A stretch of 64,000 bases of DNA from Streptomyces sp. Je 1-369 (GCF_026810505.1 NZ_CP101750.1:3439254-3503253), one strand, 5' to 3'; positions 16,450 through 26,122 are shown, numbered from the stretch's first letter. The notes: generated by a model not told the origin, from the sequence alone. Program-made: numbers and translations.

Positions 16450-18240
16450 CTAGTTGCCGCCGATCTTGCCCATCCAGCCGCTGACCGTGTCGTACCAGTC
16501 CCGCATCTGCTCCCAGTACCCCTTCGTCGTACCGATCCAGTCCTGGAGCGGGCTGAACTCCCAGACGAGCCAGCTCGCCACGAAGAGGATGACGATCGTG
16601 AAGAGGCAGCCCTTGAGGCAGCCGAGGCCCGGGATCTTCATCGGGTTGGCGCTGCGCTGCCTCGGCTGGCGCGGCTCGCGGGGCTCCCGCGTGGGGCGCG
16701 GGGCGGGCTGCTGGGGCGGCGAAGCCTGCGGGGGCGCGGCGTACTGCTGCGGCTGGTGCTGGGGCTGGTACTGCTGCTGGGGCGCGGGCGCGTACTGCTG
16801 CCGCTGCTGCCGCTGGTCGCGCGGCTGCTGCGGCGCGTACTGCTGCGGGTGCGGCTGTTGCGGCTGCTGCGGGCGGGCGACCTGGCGCTGGGGGCGGCGG
16901 CGCAGCGGGTCCTGCTCGGGGTCCAGGTGCGCCTGGTACTGCGTCTGCTCGTTGCGGTCGCGGGCCGCGGCCATCTGGCTCTGCCAGGGGTGCGGGTCGT
17001 TCGGGTCCGCTCCGGGGCCGTTCGGCGGGACCGGCGGCATGACGGCGGTGGGGTCGGCGTTGCCACCGCGGTTGTTCGGCAGTACGGAGGTCGGGTCGGC
17101 GTCACCCGCGCCGTGGCCGGTGTTCCGCATGACGCTGGTCGCGGCGTTCGGGTCGTACGATCCCGCGTTGCTCGGCAGCACCTGCGTCGGGTCGGCCGCC
17201 CCCGGCGTCTCCGGGACGTGGGCGGGCGACGGATCCGGCATGAGCAGCGCGCCCACGCCCTCCGCGGCGGCGATCTGCGCCGGGGTGGAGTGCACGCCGA
17301 CGCCCTCGGCGACGGCGCGGAGGCCGCGGGCGAGGTTCTCGGCGCTGGGGCGGCGGTCCGGGTCCTTGTCGAGGCAGCGCTCGATGACCGTCCACAGCGG
17401 GTCGGGCACGGTCGAGGGGCGGCGCGGCTCGGCGCTGAGGTGCTGGTGGAGGACTTCGAGGGCGGAGCTGCCGGCGAACGGCGGGCGCCCGGTGACGAGC
17501 TCGTACAGGAGGATGCCCGCGCCGTAGATGTCGACGGCGCTGGTCTGGGGGCGGCCCTCGGCGGACTCCGGCGCGACGTACGCGGGCGTGCCGACGAACT
17601 CGTGCGTACGGGTCAGGCCCGGGGAGTCCGCGAGGCGCGCGATGCCGAAGTCGGTGAGCATCGGGTGCATGCCCTGGCTGTCCTGCTTGAGGAGGACGTT
17701 GGCGGGCTTCAGGTCGCGGTGCACGACGCCGTCGGCGTGGCTGGCGGCGAGCGCGTCGGCGATCTGGGCGGTCAGCAGGGCCGCCGCGACCGGCGTGAAC
17801 GGGCCGTTCTCGCGCAGGTAGCGGTGCAGGTCGGGGCCGTCGACGAGGTCCATGACCAGGGCGAGCAGGTCGCCCTCGACGACCAGGTCGCGCGTGCGGA
17901 CGATGTTCTCGTGCGTCAGCCTGAGCAGGACGGACCGCTCTCTCAGGAAGCGCATCACGACATCCGCGTCGTTGGCGAGCTCTTCCTTGAGGACCTTGAT
18001 CGCGACCGTCTCGCCGGGCTGGCCCGGGACGGCCGCCTCGGCGCCCGCGGTCTCCCGCTGGCGGGCTCGCCAGACGGTGCCCGTGGCGCCGCGCCCGAGC
18101 GGCTCCTCGAGCAGGTACTTGCTGCCTACCGGCCGCACGTCATGCGCTCCCTGCTGGTCTGGCTGGTCCCGACCCGGACGCTGGTCATGTCCGGGGGGCT
18201 GTCCGATGGTGTTCCGACCCACTGTAATGCCGTCGAACAT
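16450..18240 (-). CDS. pkaA: Ser/Thr protein kinase with Gln-rich linker and C-terminal membrane segment
   Basis: About 596 residues from the ATG at 18240 (later GTG starts are possible, as no strong ribosome-binding site marks any of them). The kinase domain, about 45-310, is intact: LGRGATGTVWRARQ, VAIKVLKEEL, HRDLKPANVLL, DFGIARL, APES. The juxtamembrane region contains DPTQVLP, ATSVMRN, DPTSVLP and DPTAVMP, likely autophosphorylation sites that FHA domains bind, then a Gln/Pro-rich stretch (about 430-530), one transmembrane segment (CLFTIVILFVASWLVW) and a short outer tail. An FHA-domain ATPase gene is divergent and adjacent, making a kinase-reader pair plausible. Confidence 0.9.
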   Translation of the reverse strand: MFDGITVGRNTIGQPPGHDQRPGRDQPDQQGAHDVRPVGSKYLLEEPLGRGATGTVWRARQRETAGAEAAVPGQPGETVAIKVLKEELANDADVVMRFLRERSVLLRLTHENIVRTRDLVVEGDLLALVMDLVDGPDLHRYLRENGPFTPVAAALLTAQIADALAASHADGVVHRDLKPANVLLKQDSQGMHPMLTDFGIARLADSPGLTRTHEFVGTPAYVAPESAEGRPQTSAVDIYGAGILLYELVTGRPPFAGSSALEVLHQHLSAEPRRPSTVPDPLWTVIERCLDKDPDRRPSAENLARGLRAVAEGVGVHSTPAQIAAAEGVGALLMPDPSPAHVPETPGAADPTQVLPSNAGSYDPNAATSVMRNTGHGAGDADPTSVLPNNRGGNADPTAVMPPVPPNGPGADPNDPHPWQSQMAAARDRNEQTQYQAHLDPEQDPLRRRPQRQVARPQQPQQPHPQQYAPQQPRDQRQQRQQYAPAPQQQYQPQHQPQQYAAPPQASPPQQPAPRPTREPREPRQPRQRSANPMKIPGLGCLKGCLFTIVILFVASWLVWEFSPLQDWIGTTKGYWEQMRDWYDTVSGWMGKIGGN

Positions 18241-18625
18241 GGCACCGGCCGGTCCGATTCCGCCCGGCCTTTTTCTTTCCGGGGCATTCCGGATCGCTGT
18301 TCGGTGGGAAGACGCTCGCCCGTGGCCATTGGTTGCCGAGTGGTTCCGAATCGGTCTCGCCGGATGGTTTCGAACCGACCTTCGGACCGGCCTCGGGGTC
18401 GACCTTCGCTCAAGAACGCCCGGAGATATCCGCAACGGTCCAAGCAGGCACTTTTCCGAGCAGAGCCGACCAATCAAGATCACTTACAGGTGGCCGCCGG
18501 GCGTGTTGTCAGTGGCAGGTGCGAGGATGCCTCCAGTACTGGCCGACGTGCCCGTGTGCGGTGGGGGGAATCACAGCGCGTGTCCCCGTGCCGGGCGCCC
18601 AGCGCAGAAGGGACCGCTGACGGCG
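18241..18625. other. 385-bp divergent intergenic region
   Basis: Lies between the kinase gene (-) and the FHA ATPase gene (+) and must hold both promoters. The middle, about 18440-18490, is relatively AT-rich. TTGTCA at 18506-18511 could be a -35 box for the plus strand, but no well-spaced -10 box follows. Open frames that cross it look non-coding. Confidence 0.4.
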
Positions 18626-21600
18626 ATGCAGATCCGGCTGACCGTCCTCGGGCCGCGCAGCGGCCAGACCGAGCAGCAAGACCGCCCCACGGCGGCGACC
18701 GGGCCCCAGGGCGCCTGTGACGTCCTGGTCACCGCCCCCGCCGGGACCGCGCTCGCCGCGGTGGCCTCCGGTCTGGCGACGACCGTGGCGGGCAGCGACG
18801 CTTCCCTCGTGCTGTACGCGGGCCCGGACCGCCTCGACGCCCAGCGCTGCACCCTCGGCGAGCCCCCCTTGATCGACGGAGCGGTGCTCTCGCTCGGCAC
18901 CCCCGCCGAGCCCGGCCCCGAACTCGCGGGTGCCGCCGCCCAGTTGCACGTGGTGGCCGGTCCGGACGCGGGCGGCGTCCATCTCCTGCACGGTGGCCGG
19001 ATCCAGGTCGGCCGCTCCGCGGACGCGGACGTCCCGCTGGACGACCCCGACGTCTCCCGCATGCACTGCGCGGTCACGCTCACCCCGGACGGCCGGGTCA
19101 CGGTCACGGACCTGGGCTCGACGAACGGCACGGCGGTGGACGGCAAGGAGGTCACCGACCGGCCGGTGCGGCTCTCCCCCGGTTCCCTGCTCCGCATCGG
19201 CGAGTCCGCGCTCCGGCTGACGGACGGCGTGGGCGGCCCCGGATCCGGTGCGGGCACGGCGCTCGCGACGGCGCCCGACGGCGAGGGCCACGTGCGCGTG
19301 CGGCCCGCCGCGACGACCCCGCCCACCCTCGTCGAGGCGGCACCCCACGGCTCCGCCGCCCACCACGCCCCGCACGCCTTCGGCCCCGCGGGTTGGGGCG
19401 GCGAGGGTGCGTACGACACGAACCACGCCCCGGCCGCGCACGGCGCCCAGAGCCCCCAGGGGGCGTACGGCGCGGCGAATGCCCACGGCTCGCGGAGCAC
19501 GTACGGGGCGTACGGCACGCGGCCCGCGCCCGTCGAGCACGGCACGCCCCAAATCACCGGCAGCACAGGCAGTATCGGCAGTACAGGAAGTATCGGGAGT
19601 ACCGGCGCCGAGACCCCCGTCGTGCCGCAGCAAGGCACCGCCCCCGACACCGAGCGCACCCGCACCGGCACCCCCGCGCGCGGCACGACCGTCCCCCGCA
19701 ACCTGCGCAAGCGCGGCGGGCTCTCGGCGTGGGCCAGGCGGTTGACGGGTGGCCGGGACGGCGGCCAGGGCCCCGATCCGTACGACGGCCCGGACGGCCA
19801 GGGCCCCGACGAGTTCGAGGAGTACGGGGAGTACGGAGGGCAGGACGGGCACGGCGGACACAGCGGGCACAGCGGGTCCTACGGCACGTACGCGGACGGC
19901 GGCCCCGCGGGCGGCCGCGGGCCGGGACCGTTCGGCCCCTCCCCCGAGGACCTCGCCATAACCGCGGCCGCCCGCACCCCCGAGGCGTGGCCCGATCCCG
20001 CCGCCCTGCTCCTCACCGCGCTCGGCCCGGGCCCCCGCCTCTGGGAGCGCGGACCCGGCCACCCCGAGTCGCTCGCGGTGCGGCTCGGCACGGTCGACCG
20101 CGCCCTGCCCGCCGCCGACGGACGGGAAGGGCTGCTGCCCGCCGTCCCCGTCACGGTCGGGCTGCGCGAGGCCGGCTCGCTGGGTCTCGCCGGGCCGCGG
20201 GACCGGCTCACCGGCCTGGCCAGGGCGGTCGTCGCCCAACTCGCCGCGCTGCACTCCCCCGACTCCCTGGAGATCGTGCTGATCAGCACGGACCGGGCAC
20301 GTCCCACGGCCGAGCGCACCGCCGAGTGGGCCTGGCTCGGCTGGCTCCCCCATCTGCGGCCCGCGCACGGCCAGGACTGCCGTCTCCTCCTCGCCTACGA
20401 CCGCGACCAGGCGGCGGCCCGCACGGACGAGCTGATCCGCCGCCTGGACGACCACATCGCCGACAGCGGCACGGGACACGCGGGCACGGCCGCGACCGGC
20501 GCCCGCACGGTCGTCGTCGTCGACGGCGACCCCGGGTCCGCGACCCTGCGCGAGTCCACCGTCCGCCTTGCCGGTGAGGGCGCGCAGGCGGGCATCCACG
20601 TGGTGTGCCTCGCCGAGACGGTCGCCGCGTCGCCCGCCTCCCCGGTCCTGGACACGTACGAGGCGGCCTGCTCGGTGGCGCCCGCCTTCCGCGCGTGCGG
20701 AGCCGCCGCGCTGCTCAGCGGCGACGTCGCGACCGCGCTGCGGCTGATGCGGACGGCGGGTGGGCGGCCCGCGGGCCACGGCACCGTCGCCGCCGTGGAC
20801 GCCGTGTCGGCGGCCTGGGCCGAGCGTTTCGCGCGGGCCCTCGCGCCGCTGCGCACGGACGGCACGGCGGGCGAGGGCCATGCGCGCGTGTCGGCGCCGT
20901 TGCCCCTGTCGGCCCGGCTCCTCGACGAGCTGGGGCTCGCCAGGGCCACGCCCGCCTCTCTGATGGCGCGGTGGGCGGCCGCGGGCGACGATCCCGAGGC
21001 GCTCGGCGGACGTGCCGCGGCGGTGCTCGGCGCGGGCCCGCGCGGCCCGGTCGTCGCCGACCTCGGCGCCGAAGGGCCGCACCTGCTCGCGGAGGGCCCG
21101 GCGGGCAGCGGCCGTACGGAACTGCTGCGCTCCGTCGCCGCGTCCCTGGCCGCCGCCGAGCGCCCCGACCGGCTCGGCATCGTGCTCGTCGACGGGCGGG
21201 ACGGTGTCGGCGCGGGCGGGGCCGCGGGGCGGCAGGGTACGGGCCTCGGTGTCTGCACGGACCTGCCGCACGTCACCACGCACCTCGTCGCCAACGACCC
21301 GGTGCGGATGCGGGCGTTCGCGCAGTCCCTGGCCGCGGAGCTGAAGCGGCGCGCCGAGCTGCTCGGCAGGCTCGGGTTCGCCGAGTGGCACACGCAGCGG
21401 GAGGTGTCGGGGCGGATGGTGACGCAGCGGTCCCAGTCGTCCGCGCCGGGCGCCGCGGCGGCCTCCACGGCCCCGGCACGCTCCGAAGCCACGGCCTCCG
21501 CACACTCCGACACCACGACCGGCCACTCCGCACGCTCCGAAGCCACGACCTCTCCCTCCGCCCGTGCCGGAGCTACCCCCGCGACCTCCCACCCCGCACG

Positions 21601-22279
21601 CTCCGAAGCCACCCCCGCGCCCCCCTACTCGCCGAACTCCCCCTCCCCGGCGCCGTCCGCGGCCTCCGTACCCGCGCAGGGGCTCGACGGGGACCTCGAC
21701 CCGCCGCCCAGTGCCACCATGCGGCTGCGGCCCGCCTCGGCGCGGCAGCGGATGGAGCCGGGGCCGCCGCTGCCCCGCCTCGTCGTCCTCGTCGACGACT
21801 TCGACGCGCTCCTCTCGCCCGCACTCGGCTCTCCCGGGCGGCCCGCCGCCGGTTCCGTCGTCCGCGCTCTGGAGGCGGTCGCGCGGGACGGCGAGCGCCT
21901 CGGCGTGCATCTCGTGGCGACCACCGGGCGCAGCGAGCGGGTCCTGGAGACCGAGCTCGGGCAGCGCGCGTCGCTCCGTGTGGTGCTCGACGCGGTGGCG
22001 TCCGGTCCCGAGGAGCCCGCGCCCGGGCGGGGCGAGCTCCGCTCCCCGGACGGCCGGGCCACCGCTTTCCAGGCGGGGAGGGTCACGGGACGCATTCCGC
22101 GTACGGCGACGCTGCGGCCCACCGTGGTGCCTCTGGAGTGGGAGCGGATGGGCGATCCGCCGGCCCGGCGCCCGGTCCGGGAGCTCGGCAACGGGCCGAC
22201 CGACCTGGCCCTGCTGGCCAGCGCGCTGGAGCGGGCGGCCCGCTCGGTCTCCGCGGACCAGGTGCCGTCTCTGCTCTGA
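18626..22279 (+). CDS. FHA-domain FtsK/SpoIIIE-like ATPase
   Basis: 1217 residues. The FHA domain lies about 105-190 (IQVGRSADADVPLDDPDVSR, then the H of SRMHC and DLGSTNGT, all phosphothreonine-binding positions). Low-complexity Gly/Tyr/Ala-rich linkers follow, with GSTGSIG repeats near residue 315. The C-terminal half is of the FtsK/EccC type: a P-loop-like GPAGSGRTELL near residue 825 and a Walker B LVVLVDDFDALL near residue 1055. The P-loop Lys is replaced by Arg, so ATP binding or hydrolysis may be altered. Such proteins move DNA or, as in type VII secretion, peptides; the substrate is unknown. Divergent from the kinase gene whose tail carries possible FHA ligands. Confidence 0.85.
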   Translation: MQIRLTVLGPRSGQTEQQDRPTAATGPQGACDVLVTAPAGTALAAVASGLATTVAGSDASLVLYAGPDRLDAQRCTLGEPPLIDGAVLSLGTPAEPGPELAGAAAQLHVVAGPDAGGVHLLHGGRIQVGRSADADVPLDDPDVSRMHCAVTLTPDGRVTVTDLGSTNGTAVDGKEVTDRPVRLSPGSLLRIGESALRLTDGVGGPGSGAGTALATAPDGEGHVRVRPAATTPPTLVEAAPHGSAAHHAPHAFGPAGWGGEGAYDTNHAPAAHGAQSPQGAYGAANAHGSRSTYGAYGTRPAPVEHGTPQITGSTGSIGSTGSIGSTGAETPVVPQQGTAPDTERTRTGTPARGTTVPRNLRKRGGLSAWARRLTGGRDGGQGPDPYDGPDGQGPDEFEEYGEYGGQDGHGGHSGHSGSYGTYADGGPAGGRGPGPFGPSPEDLAITAAARTPEAWPDPAALLLTALGPGPRLWERGPGHPESLAVRLGTVDRALPAADGREGLLPAVPVTVGLREAGSLGLAGPRDRLTGLARAVVAQLAALHSPDSLEIVLISTDRARPTAERTAEWAWLGWLPHLRPAHGQDCRLLLAYDRDQAAARTDELIRRLDDHIADSGTGHAGTAATGARTVVVVDGDPGSATLRESTVRLAGEGAQAGIHVVCLAETVAASPASPVLDTYEAACSVAPAFRACGAAALLSGDVATALRLMRTAGGRPAGHGTVAAVDAVSAAWAERFARALAPLRTDGTAGEGHARVSAPLPLSARLLDELGLARATPASLMARWAAAGDDPEALGGRAAAVLGAGPRGPVVADLGAEGPHLLAEGPAGSGRTELLRSVAASLAAAERPDRLGIVLVDGRDGVGAGGAAGRQGTGLGVCTDLPHVTTHLVANDPVRMRAFAQSLAAELKRRAELLGRLGFAEWHTQREVSGRMVTQRSQSSAPGAAAASTAPARSEATASAHSDTTTGHSARSEATTSPSARAGATPATSHPARSEATPAPPYSPNSPSPAPSAASVPAQGLDGDLDPPPSATMRLRPASARQRMEPGPPLPRLVVLVDDFDALLSPALGSPGRPAAGSVVRALEAVARDGERLGVHLVATTGRSERVLETELGQRASLRVVLDAVASGPEEPAPGRGELRSPDGRATAFQAGRVTGRIPRTATLRPTVVPLEWERMGDPPARRPVRELGNGPTDLALLASALERAARSVSADQVPSLL

Positions 22280-22462
22280 CGCCCCCGCCCTCTGACCCGA
22301 CCCCGACCCTGACAGACCGTGCGGCTCACCCCAAACCCCATGACGCCACGTCACAACGCCATCACGATCAGCGAGTTGACAGCGCAGGCCATCTTGCCGC
22401 CCCTCCCCGCGCGGGCGTAGACCAGACCGCACGGGACTCGTCAGGAAGAGAACGGGGCAGTG

Positions 22463-23857
22463 ATGCGCAGCACTCTTCGTACACGCAGGGCACCGCTACA
22501 TCGCCGTACCACCGCCAGAATCGCCTCGGCCGTCGTCGCGGGCGCGCTCGCGTTCACCGTCACCGCGTGCGGCGGCGACGACAGCGACGACGGGGACAAG
22601 GGGAACAAGGGCACGGACGACGACACCGCATCTTCGCTGCGACTGCCCGAGCTGGACGGGGAGAACGTGTCCGTGGCCGCCGTCTGGGGCGGTGCGGAGC
22701 GCAAGGTGTTCCTGAAGGTCCTCGACGAGTTCGAGAAGAGGACGGGCGCCGAGGTGTCCTTCGTACCCGCCCAGGACCCGATCATCAGCTTCCTGGAGTC
22801 GAAGGTGGCGGGCGGGCAGCCGCCGGACGTCGCGATGCTGCCGCAGGTTGGAGCGATCGAGCAGGCCGTGGCGAACAAGTGGGCCGAGCCGGTCGGCGCC
22901 GAGGCGCAGAAGCAGCTCGACAAGAACTACTCGAAGGGGTGGCAGGAGCTCGGCGCGGTCGACGGCAAGCAGTACGGCGTCTATTTCAAGGCCGCCAACA
23001 AGTCGCTGGTCTGGTACAACACCGCGGTCTTCGAGAACGCGGGCGTCAAGGTCCCGAAGACCTGGGACGAGTTCATGAAGACCGCCCGGACGGTGTACGA
23101 CTCCGGGGTGCCGCCGGTATCGGTCGCGGGCGCCGACGCGTGGACCCTCACCGACTGGTTCGAGAACATCTACCTCTCGCAGGCGGGTCCGGACAAGTAC
23201 GACCAGCTCGCCCAGCACAAGATCAAGTGGACGGATCCGTCCGTCAAGGAAGCGCTGACCACGCTCGGCGAGGTGTTCGGGACGAAGGGGTTCGTCGCGG
23301 GCGGCGCGAAGGGCGCGTTGCAGACCGAGTTCCCGGTCTCCGTGAAGCAGACCTTCACCGGCGGCGACCAGCCCAAGGCGGGCATGGTCTTCGAGGGCGA
23401 CATGGTCTCGCTGGCGATCTCGGAGACGAAGGCGAAGGTGGGGACGGACGCCAAGGTGTTCGCCTTCCCGGAGGTCGGCGACGAGTCACCGGCCGTGGTC
23501 GGCGGTGACGCCGCCGTCGCGCTGAAGGACAGCAAGGGCGCGCAGGCGCTGCTGACCTTCCTCGGCTCGCCGGACGCGGCGAAGATCTGGGCCGAGGCGG
23601 GCGGCTTCATCTCGCCGAACAAGAGCCTGGACATGGCGGCGTACCCGAACGACGTGCAGCGCAACATCGCGAAGAACCTGATCGCGGCGGGCGACGACAT
23701 CCGCTTCGACATGTCCGACCAGGCCCCGCAGTCCTTCGGCGGCACGCCGGGCAAGGGCGAGTGGAAGGCGCTGCAGGACTTCCTGCAGAACCCGAAGGAC
23801 GTCGCGGGCACGCAGCAGGCGCTGGAGACCGCCGCGGCCAAGGCGTACAAGGACTGA
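22463..23857 (+). CDS. Sugar ABC transporter substrate-binding lipoprotein
   Basis: 464 residues. The signal peptide ends in the lipobox VTAC-GGDD, so the protein is anchored on the outer membrane face. The mature part has the extracellular solute-binding family 1 fold: VAAVWGGAERKVFLKVLDEF, then DVAMLPQVGAIEQAV, FKAANKSLVWYNTAVFENAG and KTWDEFM. Family members capture oligosaccharides such as alpha-glucosides. The ATG at 22463 directly follows an alternative GTG at 22460. Two permease genes follow at once, and no ATPase gene is present, so the complex probably uses a shared ATPase such as MsiK. Confidence 0.92.
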   Translation: MRSTLRTRRAPLHRRTTARIASAVVAGALAFTVTACGGDDSDDGDKGNKGTDDDTASSLRLPELDGENVSVAAVWGGAERKVFLKVLDEFEKRTGAEVSFVPAQDPIISFLESKVAGGQPPDVAMLPQVGAIEQAVANKWAEPVGAEAQKQLDKNYSKGWQELGAVDGKQYGVYFKAANKSLVWYNTAVFENAGVKVPKTWDEFMKTARTVYDSGVPPVSVAGADAWTLTDWFENIYLSQAGPDKYDQLAQHKIKWTDPSVKEALTTLGEVFGTKGFVAGGAKGALQTEFPVSVKQTFTGGDQPKAGMVFEGDMVSLAISETKAKVGTDAKVFAFPEVGDESPAVVGGDAAVALKDSKGAQALLTFLGSPDAAKIWAEAGGFISPNKSLDMAAYPNDVQRNIAKNLIAAGDDIRFDMSDQAPQSFGGTPGKGEWKALQDFLQNPKDVAGTQQALETAAAKAYKD

Positions 23858-23861
23858 CGCG

Positions 23862-25211
23862 GTGGCGTCCGTGAACGCCGGGGGTGCGCCGGAGACGGCG
23901 CCGCCCCCGGTTCCGACCCCGCGCAAGAGCGTGACCGGCACGCGCAAGGCCATGGCGGTGCTCTTCCTGCTGCCCGCCCTGGTGCTGCTCGGCGCGCTCG
24001 TCCTCTACCCGATCGGGTACTCGTTCTTCCGCAGCTTCTTCGACGATTCGGGCGACTTCACCGCGTTCGGCAACTACAAGACGCTCTTCACGGATGACAG
24101 CATCCGTACCGCCATCAAGAACAACGCGATCTGGGTGGTCGTGGCGCCCACGGTCGCCACGATCCTCGGTCTGATCTTCGCGGTCCTGACCGAACGGGTG
24201 CGCTGGGGCACGGCGTTCAAGCTCGTCATCTTCATGCCGATGGCGATCTCGATGCTGGCCGCGGGCATCATCTTCCGGCTCGTGTACGAGTCCGACCCGG
24301 ACCGCGGTGTGGCCAACGCCGTGATGGTGAGCGTGCACGACACGTTCTCCGAGTCGTCGGCGTTCCCGCAGGCGCATCCCAGTACCGCGTCGCCGCTGAA
24401 GAACGCGGACGGCGGCGCCTTCATCACCAAGGAGCCGGTGAAGGCAGGCACGCCCGTGGTGCTTCCGCTGACCGGCGTACCGCCCGACAAGATGCCGGAC
24501 GGCGCGAAGGCGGCGCGGCCCGCGGAGGCCGACCCGCAGCAGGTCACGGGCACGGCCTGGCAGGACTTCACGCGCGGCAAGGGCCGCGGCGAGGCGAACG
24601 CCCCCGACAGTACGGAGTTCGGCTACCCCGGCATCAGGATCGAGGCGGTCAAGAACGGTGAGGTGGTGGCGTCCACCGAGGCGGCGGACGACGGGACGTT
24701 CGCGCTGCCGAAGGAGGCCGACGGCGCGCAGCTGCGGTATCCGGCGTCGAACTTCCGCGAGGCGTACAACGGCATCGACTGGCTGGGCCCCACGCTGATC
24801 ACGCCGTCGATCATCGGTTCGTACCTGTGGATGTGGGCGGGGTTCGCGATGGTGCTGATCGCGGCGGGCCTGGCGAGCGTGCCGCGTGAGCTCCTGGAGG
24901 CGGCGCGGGTGGACGGTGCCAACGAGTGGCAGGTGTTCCGGCGGGTGACGGTGCCGCTGCTCGCCCCGATCCTCGCGGTGGTCCTGGTCACGCTCATGAT
25001 CAACGTACTGAAGATCTTCGACCTGGTCTTCGTGATCCCGCCGGGCTCCTCGAAGGACGAGGCGAACGTGCTCGCGGTCCAGCTGTACAACTCGGCGTTC
25101 CTGGACAAGGACTCGGGAGTGGCCAGCGCCATCGCGATGCTGCTCTTCCTCCTCGTGATCCCCGTGATGCTGTTCAACATTCGGCGGATGAGGCGGGAGG
25201 CGCGACGGTGA
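23862..25211 (+). CDS. Sugar ABC transporter permease (MalF-type) with large insertion
   Basis: 449 residues; the family is normally about 300. Segments 1-3 (about 30-147) and the later segments (about 300-440) are typical, and the ATPase-coupling EAA loop reads ELLEAARVDGANEWQVFRRV. Between segments 3 and 4 lies an added region of about 150 residues (145-297), predicted outside the membrane. Part of it (YPGIRIEAVKNGEVVAST, then DDGTFALP) looks like a carboxypeptidase-regulatory-like beta domain. The position equals the P2 loop of E. coli MalF, which contacts the binding protein. GTG start five bases after the preceding stop; it ends in a GTGA overlap with the next permease gene. Confidence 0.9.
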   Translation: MASVNAGGAPETAPPPVPTPRKSVTGTRKAMAVLFLLPALVLLGALVLYPIGYSFFRSFFDDSGDFTAFGNYKTLFTDDSIRTAIKNNAIWVVVAPTVATILGLIFAVLTERVRWGTAFKLVIFMPMAISMLAAGIIFRLVYESDPDRGVANAVMVSVHDTFSESSAFPQAHPSTASPLKNADGGAFITKEPVKAGTPVVLPLTGVPPDKMPDGAKAARPAEADPQQVTGTAWQDFTRGKGRGEANAPDSTEFGYPGIRIEAVKNGEVVASTEAADDGTFALPKEADGAQLRYPASNFREAYNGIDWLGPTLITPSIIGSYLWMWAGFAMVLIAAGLASVPRELLEAARVDGANEWQVFRRVTVPLLAPILAVVLVTLMINVLKIFDLVFVIPPGSSKDEANVLAVQLYNSAFLDKDSGVASAIAMLLFLLVIPVMLFNIRRMRREARR

Positions 25212-26089
25212 CCGCTCAGACCGAGATCGTGAAGGCCAGGCAGTCGCTCGGGGGACGCATCGCGTCCCTGCTCGGCAGCACCGCGCTGCGGGTCTTCCTG
25301 GTGCTGGTGGGCCTGTTCTGGCTGGTGCCGACGATCGGCCTGCTCATCGGCTCGTTCCGCACGTCCCAGGACATGAGCGAGAGCGGCTGGTGGAAGGCGT
25401 TCAGCGCGCCCTCGCAGCTGACCCTCGACAACTACACGACGCTCCTCAAGGACGAGACGATCACCGACTCGATCCTGTCGAGCATCATGATCACCGTCCC
25501 GGCGACGCTGCTCGTGGTGGTCATCGGCTCGCTCGCCGGATACGCCTTCGCGTGGATGGAGTTCCCGGGGCGCGACTGGTGGTTCATCGGCGTGGTCGCG
25601 CTGCTTGTCGTACCGGTGCAGGTGGCGCTCGTGCCGATCGCCGACCTCTTCGGCAAGATCGGCATCTTCGAGACCACGATCGGCGTGATCACCTTCCACG
25701 TGGCCTTCGGCCTGCCGTTCGCGATCTTCCTCCTGCGGAACTTCTTCGCGGAGATCCCGCGCGAGCTCCTGGAGGCGGCGCGGCTCGACGGTGCGGGCGA
25801 GCTGCGGCTGTTCATGCGCGTCGTGATGCCGCTCGGGGCGCCCGCGATCGCCTCGCTCGGCATCTTCCAGTTCCTGTGGGTCTGGAACGACATGCTGATC
25901 GCGCTGATCTTCGCCGACTCCAAGAAGCCGCCGATCACGGTCGCGCTCCAGCAGCAGGTGCGGTTCTTCGGCGACAACGTGCAGATCCTGGCGCCCGGCG
26001 CGTTCATCTCGATGGTGATCCCGCTGGCCGTCTTCTTCGCGTTCCAGCGGCAGTTCGTGTCCGGGGTGATGGCGGGCGCGGTGAAGTAG
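25208..26089 (+). CDS. Sugar ABC transporter permease (MalG-type)
   Basis: 293 residues. Six membrane segments, with the EAA loop IPRELLEAARLDGAGELRLF followed by MRVVMPLGAPAI. It pairs with the MalF-type protein to form the channel. The GTG start overlaps the upstream stop (GTGA). A hairpin about 35 bp past the stop ends the operon. Confidence 0.92.
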   Translation: MTAQTEIVKARQSLGGRIASLLGSTALRVFLVLVGLFWLVPTIGLLIGSFRTSQDMSESGWWKAFSAPSQLTLDNYTTLLKDETITDSILSSIMITVPATLLVVVIGSLAGYAFAWMEFPGRDWWFIGVVALLVVPVQVALVPIADLFGKIGIFETTIGVITFHVAFGLPFAIFLLRNFFAEIPRELLEAARLDGAGELRLFMRVVMPLGAPAIASLGIFQFLWVWNDMLIALIFADSKKPPITVALQQQVRFFGDNVQILAPGAFISMVIPLAVFFAFQRQFVSGVMAGAVK

Positions 26090-26122
26090 CGACGCGAGGC
26101 GTCCCAGCAGGCAGAGAAGGCG

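Noticed and set aside
14008..18720. Very long plus-strand open frame (1570 codons) opposite prfB and the kinases
   Set aside because: It is a high-GC shadow frame: the encoded protein is Arg/Gly/Val-rich with no domain, while the minus strand has clear kinases and RF2.
22376..22381. TTGACA upstream of the sugar-binding protein gene as a promoter
   Set aside because: No -10-like hexamer lies at an acceptable distance downstream.
18509..22432. Long minus-strand frame opposite the FHA ATPase gene
   Set aside because: Low-complexity Gly/Arg/Ala translation with no motif; the plus strand carries the FHA and ATPase motifs.
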